A DNA stretch of 14,904 nt from contig WRKN01000042.1 of NCBI GenBank assembly GCA_009778055.1, positions 1-14,904 on the forward strand, in the 5' to 3' direction. This document shows positions 1 through 5,991 of this stretch, in pieces (the first letter of the stretch is position 1; every line of letters starts with the position of its first letter). Made by a program: the position numbers and the translations under genes. The notes under the pieces are model-generated. The model was given only the letters and a program-made list of their open reading frames with translations. It was not told the DNA's origin and searched no databases. This stretch comes from Synergistaceae bacterium (lineage in GTDB: Bacteria > Synergistota > Synergistia > Synergistales > Aminobacteriaceae).

Positions 1-259
1 GATCAAAGACGGTTTGCTCCGCAATCAACTCCAATATGGGGATTTTTCTTTCAAGGGGCGCGGCGGCGCCGGACACAATCCACGCGCACAGATATCTTCC
101 CCGCCAGCCCGTGTCCGACACCTCGGCGTGTTTGAGCAGATATTCCCGCATTTCCAGCGACTCAATGAATTTCATGGTTTCTTCAAGATAGTATATTATA
201 ATTCGCTCCCGTCTGTTGTTGTGAGAAAACTGCTTGTCAAAGAATACGTCGCTGGTCAT
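1..259 (-). CDS. Unrecognised protein, 5' part only (runs off left edge)
   Basis: Reading the minus strand from an ATG at 259-257 gives an open frame of 86 codons with no stop before the window edge, so only the N-terminus is present. It begins MTSDVFFDKQFSHNNRRERI, continues with a helix-like segment rich in E, K and L (YYLEETMKFIESLEMREYLL), then a W/R-containing stretch (DTGWRGRYLCAWIV). I see no signal peptide and no membrane segment, and I do not recognise the family. Codons are GC-rich towards the window edge and AT-rich near the start, so the boundary of the AT-rich island falls close to its 5' end. It is divergent from the nuclease-like gene at 380, with 120 bases between the starts. 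An open frame on the other strand (14-283) is read as its shadow. The Shine-Dalgarno sequence is weak. Confidence 0.5.
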   Translation of the reverse strand, partial: MTSDVFFDKQFSHNNRRERIIIYYLEETMKFIESLEMREYLLKHAEVSDTGWRGRYLCAWIVSGAAAPLERKIPILELIAEQTVFD

Positions 260-314
260 TTTTATTGCCTAATGATAACATAGGGCGTATCAGGAGATGT
301 ACGAGGTCGATCGC

Positions 315-344
315 TTTACAGAATAAATTATAGATAGCTATTAT
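315..344 (+). promoter_or_regulatory. Candidate sigma-70 promoter for the nuclease-like gene
   Basis: TTTACA at 315-320 and TATTAT at 339-344 are separated by 18 bases and lie about 35 bases before the ATG at 380. The surrounding DNA is AT-rich, so chance matches are easy, but the two boxes and their spacing fit a housekeeping promoter. Confidence 0.4.
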
Positions 345-379
345 TCAAAATACCACATTTTGATGGGAGCTAAGAATAG

Positions 380-1141
380 ATGTATCAGGTCAAAAAGGTC
401 AAGCAGCAAGCAATTGATATCAAAAAAATATTGAAAACTTTTTTAAAAGACTTTACTCAGGAAGAAGAACTTGCGTTTAGAGCGTGCTTTCACCTACGTC
501 CAACTTCAAGCAATGACACAACTATTGTGTCAACTATGGCAATAGCGCCCATGAGAGGGAAGCCTAATGTTAGTCCTGAGGAATTAGAGTCCAAATTACA
601 GGATATCCGTAAAGTTATGGATGAACCAAGTAATGATAAAAAACTCAATATTATGCGAGAAATAGGATTTGACCAACGAAAAAGCAAAGCCATACGTGAG
701 GAAGATGCGCAAGCGGCTTTGATTCGAGACTTGGTTTTATATCCTGAAAAAATTCGTAATATGCAATTTATAGCGTCGGAGTTTGACCTTTTTGAATTTG
801 GCCCAAGCAAGGATCAAACGAAAAGGCCAGATGTACTTGCTTTTAAAGACGGCATTTTATACGACATCGAGCTTAAGAATGAACGCATTGCGCCTGGAGG
901 AAGTAAAGAGTCCGCAATCGAACAAGCTGCCGAGTACGTCAAACATATTAAAGACAATTTATCGGAGTATAAAGATTGTCTTGCCGAATTCCCGAATTTC
1001 AAAATTGAGGAAATAAGGAATGTGCGCGGAATTGCTCTTTTCCCGTATAGTGAGAGGTCGAGCGGCAAATTGGAAAAAGCCGGTGAGAAATATGGTGTGG
1101 AGTTGTGGTTTTTTACTGAAAATCTTAAATTTATTATATAA
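380..1141 (+). CDS. PD-(D/E)XK nuclease-like protein (NucS/DUF91-type core)
   Basis: 253 residues, ATG start with GGGAG ten bases upstream. The C-terminal half carries what looks like a PD-(D/E)XK nuclease core: a helix with acidic residues (REEDAQAAL, about 106-114), then RPDVLAF with D151, YDIELKNE with E164 and K166, then EQAAEYV with Q181-x-x-x-Y186 spacing close to the QxxxY motif. This order (E, R-x-D, E-x-K, QxxxY) resembles the C-terminal nuclease domain of NucS/DUF91 proteins and many restriction or defence nucleases. The first 100 residues have no motif I know; they may bind DNA or a partner. No membrane segment or signal peptide, so it is probably cytoplasmic. Base composition is much more AT-rich than the core genes downstream, which suggests horizontal acquisition. 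The neighbouring antitoxin remnant supports a mobile or defence setting. The nuclease fold is likely; substrate and role are not known. Confidence 0.7.
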   Translation: MYQVKKVKQQAIDIKKILKTFLKDFTQEEELAFRACFHLRPTSSNDTTIVSTMAIAPMRGKPNVSPEELESKLQDIRKVMDEPSNDKKLNIMREIGFDQRKSKAIREEDAQAALIRDLVLYPEKIRNMQFIASEFDLFEFGPSKDQTKRPDVLAFKDGILYDIELKNERIAPGGSKESAIEQAAEYVKHIKDNLSEYKDCLAEFPNFKIEEIRNVRGIALFPYSERSSGKLEKAGEKYGVELWFFTENLKFII

Positions 1142-1196
1142 ACATCTGAAATAACCGACATCATTGACGACAAGTCATACGATAGGGGGTTTTAGT

Positions 1197-1289
1197 ATGA
1201 AAATAACCGTCCATCGTCCAAATCAAATTAAAAAATACCCGTGGACGATATGGTTGTCACTCCCTTTCGCGTTGCTGATGTGGGTATAA
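1197..1289 (+). CDS. 30-residue hydrophobic mini-ORF
   Basis: ATG at 1197 with AGGGGG seven bases upstream encodes 30 residues, starting MKITVHRPNQIKKYPW and ending in a hydrophobic run (TIWLSLPFALLMWV). The TAA stop at 1287-1289 is directly followed, in the same frame, by the ATG of the antitoxin remnant. Three readings are possible: a true small membrane peptide, the 5' stub of a longer gene cut by the deletion that also removed the antitoxin's N-terminus, or a chance frame. The strong Shine-Dalgarno favours a once-translated start. I do not recognise a family. Confidence 0.3.
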   Translation: MKITVHRPNQIKKYPWTIWLSLPFALLMWV

Positions 1290-1490
1290 ATGGTTAATAT
1301 GTTTATACGCGCTTCTCTAAAAGAACAACGAATACCGTTTCTGATATGGTCGTCAAAGCCTTCATGTGGATTGGCTTTGTTAAATGAAATGAGAGCGGAA
1401 GCAGAAAAACGCGGGTTTCTGTCGGACGAAGAGATAGAGTCGGAAATTCAAGCGGCAAGAGCCGATATAAAAGCAAGGAGACTAGCATAA
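1290..1490 (+). pseudogene. RelB/DinJ-type antitoxin remnant lacking its N-terminal half
   Basis: The 66-codon frame begins MVNMFIRASLKEQRIPF, which matches the middle of RelB/DinJ antitoxins, where the end of the ribbon-helix-helix domain typically reads AVNMFIRQSLKEQ-IPF. It continues into a charged C-terminal helix (ALLNEMRAEAEKRGFLSDEE and onwards to QAARADIKARR) typical of the toxin-wrapping tail of such antitoxins. The roughly 30 residues that should precede VNMFIR, which hold the DNA-binding strand and first helix, are missing; the same frame upstream instead encodes an unrelated stub ending in a stop at 1287. The ATG at 1290 has no clear Shine-Dalgarno, only the abutting stop codon. 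No toxin frame (RelE/YafQ-like) follows before 1683. I read it as a decayed, solitary antitoxin; a truncated but expressed toxin-binding peptide cannot be excluded. Confidence 0.55.
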
Positions 1491-1645
1491 GGCATTATCC
1501 CAAGGAACCTTTTATTTTTAGCCCACTTGAATTCCTACGAAATCAGCGGGAAACTCATCTATAAAAAGTGTCTTCTCAAATGCTGATTCCTTCGGTTTCA
1601 AGGCGAATATCTCGACAAACTGACTCACGATCACTCTAATGTGCA
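1491..1645. other. AT-rich spacer with no convincing gene
   Basis: Between the antitoxin remnant and the promoter region of the DUF255 gene I see no toxin gene, no RNA gene and no strong hairpin. A minus-strand frame ending at 1518 contains a protein-like stretch of 38 codons from a GTG at 1634, but its Shine-Dalgarno is poor and I recognise no family. Confidence 0.4.
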
Positions 1646-1665
1646 ATAATCTTTTATAATCTTTT
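1646..1665 (+). repeat. Perfect 10-base tandem repeat in promoter region
   Basis: ATAATCTTTT occurs twice head to tail (1646-1655 and 1656-1665). The repeat unit equals about one DNA helical turn and creates two -10-like boxes ten bases apart: AATAAT at 1645-1650 and TATAAT at 1655-1660. Confidence 0.85.
1655..1660 (+). promoter_or_regulatory. Candidate -10 box for the DUF255-hflKC operon
   Basis: TATAAT is a consensus -10 hexamer 22 bases before the ATG at 1683. The -35 partner is unclear: 17 bases upstream reads CACTCT, while the better-looking CTGACT at 1620-1625 is 29 bases away, or 19 bases from the alternative AATAAT at 1645. It is the only good promoter candidate before the three-gene operon. 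Confidence 0.4.
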
Positions 1666-1676
1666 CGACGCGAAAC

Positions 1677-1681
1677 GGAGG
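1677..1681 (+). promoter_or_regulatory. Shine-Dalgarno that bears on the DUF255 start
   Basis: GGAGG at 1677-1681 lies only one base before the ATG at 1683, which is too close for normal initiation. It lies seven bases before an in-frame TTG at 1689 (codon 3), a near-ideal distance. The TTG may be the working start; TTG also appears to be the start of hflK and of the Memo-like gene here. Confidence 0.6.
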
Positions 1682-1682
1682 C

Positions 1683-3644
1683 ATGAACTTGAGTCGCGTA
1701 AACAGGCTGGCGGACGAAAAAAGTCCGTTTCTTTTGCGGCACGCCGAAAATCCGGTGGACTGGTATCCTTGGGGGGACGAGGCATTCGAGCTTGCCGTGG
1801 ATGAGGATAAACCGATTTTCCTGTCTATAGGGTACTCGTCGTGTCATTGGTGTCACGTCATGGAGCGCGAGTGCTTCAATGACGAAGAAGTGGCCGAGTT
1901 TTTGAACGACGCCTGTGTCTCCATAAAACTTGACCGCGAGGAGCGCCCGGACCTGGACGAGCTGTTTATGGAAATCTGCCGGATTCAGAACGGCGACGGA
2001 GGATGGCCGTTAAATCTTTTCCTGACCCCCAAGGGAGAGCCTTTCTTCGCGGCGACTTACCTGCCGAAACGAACCACAGGCAAAATGCCCGGCATGGCCG
2101 ACATCGTACCCAGGATGAAATGGCTGTGGCTGATGCAGAGAGACGACGTCCAGCGCGGGGCGAAAAACCTGGTGGAAACCCTTACAGCCAGGTCGGTTTA
2201 CACTCCCGGAGGACAGATTGGCTCTTACCATATCAAGACGACCGCGAAAGACCTGAAAAACGCGTTCGACGGAATCTGGGGGGGATTTGGCCCGGCCCCT
2301 AAGTATCCGTACGCTCCCCGGCTCCTTTTTCTGTTGGAGTACGCGCGCGCAAACCCCGCTGAAAAAAAGGAAATCCTCGGCATGGTTTCCCTCACCCTGC
2401 GCAAAATGTGGGCCGGCGGCATCCACGACCACCTCGGCGGAGGCTACGCCCGGTACGCCACGGATGAAAGATGGATAACGCCCCACTTTGAAAAAATGCT
2501 GTACGACCAGGCCATGCTCCTGTGGGTGGCCTCCGCCGCCTACGAGGCCGACCAGGACGCCTTCTACCAAAAATTCGCGGAAGACATCGCAAGCTGCGTC
2601 CTGCGCGATTTCCTTTCGCCGGAGGCGTGTTTCTGGGCGTCTCTCGACGCGGACGAGGGTAAGTTTTACCGGTGGACCGAGGAAGAAATACGCATGGCTC
2701 TCCCGCAGGGGGAAGCCGGGGTGTTTTGCGCGGCATACGCGATTCTGCCCGGCGGGAATTTCACACATGAAATGACCGGCAGGCAAATGGGGTATAACGT
2801 GCTCTACGAAGCGGCCGCGGTAACGGAACTCGCCAGGCGTTACGGACTTCGCGCGCCGGACTTGTCCAAACGTCTGGAAAACGGCCGCCGCGTTCTTTTA
2901 GAGGCGAGAAGCAAACGCCCCAAGCCCAAAGTGGACGATAAGGTGCTTATGGACTGGAACGGCCTGATGATCGGCGCGCTCGCGTACGCGGGGCGGGTTT
3001 TTGAAAAAAAAGAGTGGATTTTATCGGCGGAGCGCGCCGCTTTGTTCCTGCAAAAGGCGCTGGTGGACCCAAAGGGCGCGTGGCGCCGCCGCTACCGCGC
3101 CAAAGAAGCGGGCATCCCCGCGCTTCCGGGCGACTACGCGGCGCTTATGTGGGGGGTAATGGAGCTTTACGAGTCCGCGGCGGCGGACAAACAGAAAAAA
3201 GACTGGCTCAGGTACGCGGAAAATCTCGCGGCGAAACTGGAAGAAAATTTTTGGGACGAGCCGGTAGGCGGATTTTTCCTCTCGTCCGCCTCCGAGCCGC
3301 ACATTTTCCTGAGGCGCAAATCCGCCACGGACGACGCAGTGCCGTCCGTCAACGCAATGGCAATGATGGCTTACGCCGCTCTGGCCGGGGCGCAGCCGGA
3401 CAACAAAAAATATATGGACATGGCCGGGGCGATAAGCTCGTGCTTCGCCCGCCGCGCAAACTTGACGCCCATAGAGTACGTCTCCATGTTTACGGCGTCC
3501 ATGAAACTGACAAAAATAAAAGAAGAACTCGCCGCAAATGAGGAAAAACAAGAGGAGACTGAACAGGAACATGAACAGGAACAAAAACAGGAAGTGAACT
3601 GGAAGGGAGGAAACAGATTTGGCAAAAGTCATCCTGATGCCTGA
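1683..3644 (+). CDS. DUF255 thioredoxin-fold protein (YyaL/SPATA20 family)
   Basis: 653 residues from ATG 1683, or 651 from TTG 1689. The N-terminal thioredoxin-like domain (about 1-165) opens with the family signature SPFLLRHAENPVDWYPWG and has a C54-H-W-C57-H-V-M redox-type motif, then DREERPD and GGWPLNLFLTPKGEPFFAATY. The remainder resembles an alpha/alpha toroid as in N-acylglucosamine 2-epimerases, with the conserved GGGYARYATDERW, PHFEKMLYDQAML and DDKVLMDWNGLMI segments. The family is widespread, but its reaction is not established; a redox or sugar-related role is usually proposed. No signal peptide, so it is cytoplasmic. Length is slightly under the usual 670-690. The last 40 residues are a Glu/Gln-rich low-complexity tail that overlaps the start of hflK by 26 bases, so the two are probably translationally coupled. 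The family call is firm. Confidence 0.92.
   Translation: MNLSRVNRLADEKSPFLLRHAENPVDWYPWGDEAFELAVDEDKPIFLSIGYSSCHWCHVMERECFNDEEVAEFLNDACVSIKLDREERPDLDELFMEICRIQNGDGGWPLNLFLTPKGEPFFAATYLPKRTTGKMPGMADIVPRMKWLWLMQRDDVQRGAKNLVETLTARSVYTPGGQIGSYHIKTTAKDLKNAFDGIWGGFGPAPKYPYAPRLLFLLEYARANPAEKKEILGMVSLTLRKMWAGGIHDHLGGGYARYATDERWITPHFEKMLYDQAMLLWVASAAYEADQDAFYQKFAEDIASCVLRDFLSPEACFWASLDADEGKFYRWTEEEIRMALPQGEAGVFCAAYAILPGGNFTHEMTGRQMGYNVLYEAAAVTELARRYGLRAPDLSKRLENGRRVLLEARSKRPKPKVDDKVLMDWNGLMIGALAYAGRVFEKKEWILSAERAALFLQKALVDPKGAWRRRYRAKEAGIPALPGDYAALMWGVMELYESAAADKQKKDWLRYAENLAAKLEENFWDEPVGGFFLSSASEPHIFLRRKSATDDAVPSVNAMAMMAYAALAGAQPDNKKYMDMAGAISSCFARRANLTPIEYVSMFTASMKLTKIKEELAANEEKQEETEQEHEQEQKQEVNWKGGNRFGKSHPDA
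3561..3594 (+). repeat. Hexamer-type low-complexity repeat coding for the Glu/Gln tail
   Basis: Imperfect hexamers (GAACAG, GAACAT, GAACAG, GAACAA, AAACAG, GAAG) run through the end of the DUF255 gene, just before the hflK Shine-Dalgarno. They encode an alternating E-Q-E-H-E-Q-E-Q pattern. Gain or loss of a unit would keep the frame and only change tail length. Confidence 0.75.
3605..3610 (+). promoter_or_regulatory. Shine-Dalgarno fixing a TTG start for hflK
   Basis: GGGAGG at 3605-3610 is eight bases before TTG at 3619. The next in-frame ATG (codon 7, 3637) is too far from it, so the TTG is the better start. Confidence 0.75.
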
Positions 3645-4689
3645 CCCCGACGAGCCGGGATTACAAGAGAAAATAGCGCGGTTTCTGATGAAACATATTT
3701 TGTGGGTGGTACTTTTGGCTCTGGCGTTTTTGACGTTGATAAATAACACCTACACGATACCGTCGGACTCCAAGGGGATCGTTTTGCGCTTCGGCGTAAT
3801 CGGCGGCATCGTTGAACCGGGATTGCACTTCAAAATTCCGTACGCCGACAAAATATACGTGGTTCCTACCGAGCGGAAACAAAGCCTCGAGTTCGGCTTT
3901 CGCTTCAACAGAGCCGGCGGCGCGGGCAACCGCGGCAACTCCGTGCCGGTCGCCGGGGAGAGACTTATGCTCACGAGGGACAACAAACTCATAGAGGTGG
4001 AGTGGGTCGTCCATTTCCATATAAACGTGCCGGAGGACTACGTGTTCAACCTGCCGAACGCGCCGTCGGAGTATAGGTACAACCTGCCCGGCATACCGCC
4101 CGAGAAGGAAACCATTCTGCGGGATCTTTGCATGGCGGCCATGCGCCGCATCTTCGCCGCTTCCCTGTTCGACGAGGGACTGACCATCGGGAAGCAGAAA
4201 ATTCAGGAAAACGCCTTAAACAGCCTCCAGACCACCTTCAACGAACTGAGGGTCGGCATAAAAATCGACGAGGTGCTGCTGCAGGAGACTAACGTCAGCG
4301 ACTCGATCAGGGAGGAGTACAACAGCGTCACCACCGCCGAAGAGCAGGTCAAAAACATGATTTATCAGGCGGAAGCCCACGCCAACAAGGTCGTACCGGA
4401 GGCGGAGGGGCGAGCGGCGGTGCTGATCAACGAGGGCGAGGCCTACAAGTTCAAACGAATTTCCGAGGCCGAGGGCGAGGCGGCGCGTTTGAACCTGCTG
4501 CAGGAAGCCTATCAGCTCAACCCGCAATTGACGCGCCTCAACATGTGGGCCGACGGCATGACGGACGTATGGCAAAAGCTCAAAGTGGTGTTTGTAGAGG
4601 GCCTGGACGAAGCCGGAGGAACGCTTAAAGTCCTGCCCCTGCCGCCCGATGCGATATTCCAAAACTTGAAAGGAGGGGAGACAAGATGA
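3619..4689 (+). CDS. hflK: HflK, SPFH-domain membrane protease modulator
   Basis: 356 residues from a TTG start. A short cytoplasmic N-terminus is followed by one membrane segment (about 25-41, HILWVVLLALAFLTLI) and an SPFH/Band 7 domain beginning IPSDSKGIVLRFGVIGGIVEPGLHFKIP. A coiled coil rich in Ala/Glu (about 235-300, with repeated EAEG units at 261-264 and 283-286) follows, as in HflK. In Escherichia coli HflK pairs with HflC to form a large membrane complex around the FtsH protease and limits its activity. Two loops look longer than in the E. coli protein: a Gly-rich one at about 99-108 and a Pro/Glu one at 155-163. The gene starts inside the DUF255 gene and its TGA overlaps the hflC ATG, so stoichiometric co-translation is expected. 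ftsH is not in the window. It is named HflK rather than a generic SPFH protein because of its order, length and hflC partner. Confidence 0.93.
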   Translation: MAKVILMPDPDEPGLQEKIARFLMKHILWVVLLALAFLTLINNTYTIPSDSKGIVLRFGVIGGIVEPGLHFKIPYADKIYVVPTERKQSLEFGFRFNRAGGAGNRGNSVPVAGERLMLTRDNKLIEVEWVVHFHINVPEDYVFNLPNAPSEYRYNLPGIPPEKETILRDLCMAAMRRIFAASLFDEGLTIGKQKIQENALNSLQTTFNELRVGIKIDEVLLQETNVSDSIREEYNSVTTAEEQVKNMIYQAEAHANKVVPEAEGRAAVLINEGEAYKFKRISEAEGEAARLNLLQEAYQLNPQLTRLNMWADGMTDVWQKLKVVFVEGLDEAGGTLKVLPLPPDAIFQNLKGGETR

Positions 4690-5576
4690 TAAAACACGCC
4701 GGATATGTTAAATACGCCGCAGTTCCGGTGATTTTGCTGGGACTGGCGGTGTTTTTCGGAGCTTTCTACGTCGTGCCCACCAATGAGCACGCCGTGGTGG
4801 TCCGTTTCGGCGAGATCGTCCGCGTACACTCTACGCCGGGTATTCACGCAAAAGTTCCCTTCATGGACGTTGTTTACCCCTACCCCAAGTGGATTCAGGA
4901 ACACGAATCCCCGCCGGTGGAAACGGTTTTGGGCGACAAACGGAACGTTATTTTCGACACGTTCATCATATATAAAATCAACGACCCTGCCGCTTTCCAC
5001 ACCAGAATACGCACGCAGGAAAGGCTTGGACACCGCATCGACGACGTTGTTTTCGGAGCCGTGCGCGTAGTGGCCGGTCTTTACGCCTACGAGGACATAT
5101 TGAGCGGCAAGCGCGAGGAAATAATCGAGCAGACCATGGAACGGATCAAGGCCACGGCCAGGGACATGGGAGTCGAAGTGATCCTGGCGGCCATAAAAAA
5201 TTTCACCCTGCCGGAACAAAACCTTCAGGCGATTTATGAAAACATGAAGTCCGAACGGGTGCGCATCGCTCAGGGAATCCTCTCGGCGGGCAGGGCGGAA
5301 GCCAACCGCATAACGTCGGAGGCCGACCGCAAGGCGCAGGAAATCATAGCCTCGGCCCTCAAAACGAGCCAGACCCTGCGGGGCGAGGGAGACAAGGAGG
5401 CTCAACTCATCATATCTGACGCTATGGGCAGCGCCTACTCGCTCTACGAGCAGATGAAAGCCGTGGAATTTTTCAAAAAGGGTTTACAGGACAACACCGT
5501 CCTGGTTGTCGACCCCAAGACCGGAATTTTTAAATACCTCAACGACATGTCCGGCAGTCGTATTTTACGCGAATGA
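4686..5576 (+). CDS. hflC: HflC, SPFH-domain membrane protease modulator
   Basis: 296 residues, ATG start in an ATGA overlap with hflK, preceded by a GGAGG-type Shine-Dalgarno. One membrane segment (about 10-29) leads into the SPFH domain (VVPTNEHAVVVRFGEIV, then TPGIHAKVPFMDVVYPYP). The C-terminal part holds the HflC-type coiled coil (SERVRIAQGILSAGRAEANR, EADRKAQEIIA, GEGDKEAQLI) and the YEQMKAVEFFKK segment typical of the family. It should form a heteromer with HflK at the inner membrane. The last 38 bases overlap the end of the convergent dinB-like gene. No terminator lies directly after the stop; the first good one is at 5641-5688, inside that gene. Confidence 0.93.
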   Translation: MIKHAGYVKYAAVPVILLGLAVFFGAFYVVPTNEHAVVVRFGEIVRVHSTPGIHAKVPFMDVVYPYPKWIQEHESPPVETVLGDKRNVIFDTFIIYKINDPAAFHTRIRTQERLGHRIDDVVFGAVRVVAGLYAYEDILSGKREEIIEQTMERIKATARDMGVEVILAAIKNFTLPEQNLQAIYENMKSERVRIAQGILSAGRAEANRITSEADRKAQEIIASALKTSQTLRGEGDKEAQLIISDAMGSAYSLYEQMKAVEFFKKGLQDNTVLVVDPKTGIFKYLNDMSGSRILRE

Positions 5577-5991
5577 TCCCGAGGTGAAAGACGGTATGAG
5601 TCAAAAGCCCGGTGACAAGTCGTATGTGTTTATCGTAATCGCGCGCCTTGGAGACGGCTTCGTCTTTGAGGCGCGCCAGTTCTTTTTTCATGTAAGCCCA
5701 TTCGGACTCGTTCAATGAACGTTCCTGCCAGCTTGCGCCCCAATCAATATCGGGGAGATTTTCGCCTTTTTTGCAGCCGTCAACTCGTTTTATGAATACG
5801 TCGATTGCGAAGTTCAAGTGATAGACATGGTTGGCTATGGACATGCCCGCTGCTGGTCTCGAAGCCTCTTCCGCGCTCAAGGCGTCCAGAATGGAAAATA
5901 ATCCCGGGTCGTCCGGCTCCAGAAAAATGCCGCCGTCTTTGCCCTCGCCGCCGAAACATTCGTCCAGGGCGTAAAGCAGTTCTTCGATCAT
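5539..5991 (-). CDS. DinB-fold metal-binding protein
   Basis: 150 residues, ATG start in an ATGA overlap with dut. The size and helical pattern fit the DinB/YfiT-like four-helix fold. Candidate metal ligands are present in the usual places: H55 and H58 in SIANHVYHLNFAIDVF, and H132 and H136 in LLTHTVFHLGIIRVKYD, the family's C-terminal H-x-x-x-H pattern. Members of this superfamily include thiol transferases and hydrolases, and B. subtilis DinB is DNA-damage inducible, but this protein's substrate cannot be told. It is last in the pnp-dut run and is probably read from the same transcript. Its 3' end overlaps hflC by 38 bases, and its coding sequence carries, on the opposite strand, the hflC terminator. 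It is distinct from the DinB DNA polymerase IV of E. coli despite the name. Confidence 0.75.
   Translation of the reverse strand: MIEELLYALDECFGGEGKDGGIFLEPDDPGLFSILDALSAEEASRPAAGMSIANHVYHLNFAIDVFIKRVDGCKKGENLPDIDWGASWQERSLNESEWAYMKKELARLKDEAVSKARDYDKHIRLVTGLLTHTVFHLGIIRVKYDCRTCR
5641..5688 (+). terminator. Strong intrinsic terminator for hflKC, inside dinB-like gene
   Basis: The arm at 5641-5656 (GCGCGCCTTGGAGACG) pairs completely with 5661-5676 (CGTCTTTGAGGCGCGC) around a GCTT loop. The stem is 16 base pairs, three of them G-U wobbles in the plus-strand RNA. Three bases later comes a U-tract (TTCTTTTTT, 5680-5688). It lies 65 bases past the hflC stop. On the minus-strand RNA the three wobbles become A-C mismatches and no U-tract follows, so it should act in one direction only. 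The sequence also codes for residues ELARLKDEAVSKARDY of the DinB-like protein. Confidence 0.85.

Noticed and set aside
1518..1634. Minus-strand mini-ORF from GTG 1634, with a protein-like 38-residue sequence
   Set aside because: Weak Shine-Dalgarno, no recognised family, and the frame extends antisense into the DUF255 gene. Too little support to annotate.
1141..1682. Toxin partner for the antitoxin remnant
   Set aside because: All frames were read through this interval and none resembles RelE, YafQ, HicA or another known toxin.
2010..2786. Minus-strand open frame of 258 codons
   Set aside because: Lies opposite the well-conserved DUF255 gene, is rich in Arg/Gly/Pro typical of antisense frames in GC-rich genes, and has no family features.
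3004..3011. Run of eight A's in the DUF255 gene as a phase-variation site
   Set aside because: The frame is intact and Lys-rich codons explain the run; a single homopolymer of this length is not evidence of switching.
4512..5405. Minus-strand open frame of 297 codons
   Set aside because: Antisense to hflK and hflC, which are both firmly identified.
5475..5504. Possible minus-strand terminator for the dinB-like gene (CAGGAC/GTCCTG stem and a U5 tract)
   Set aside because: The stem is only six pairs, the U-tract is seven bases away, and an alternative GACAAC/GTTGTC pairing competes. It lies within hflC and could be chance.
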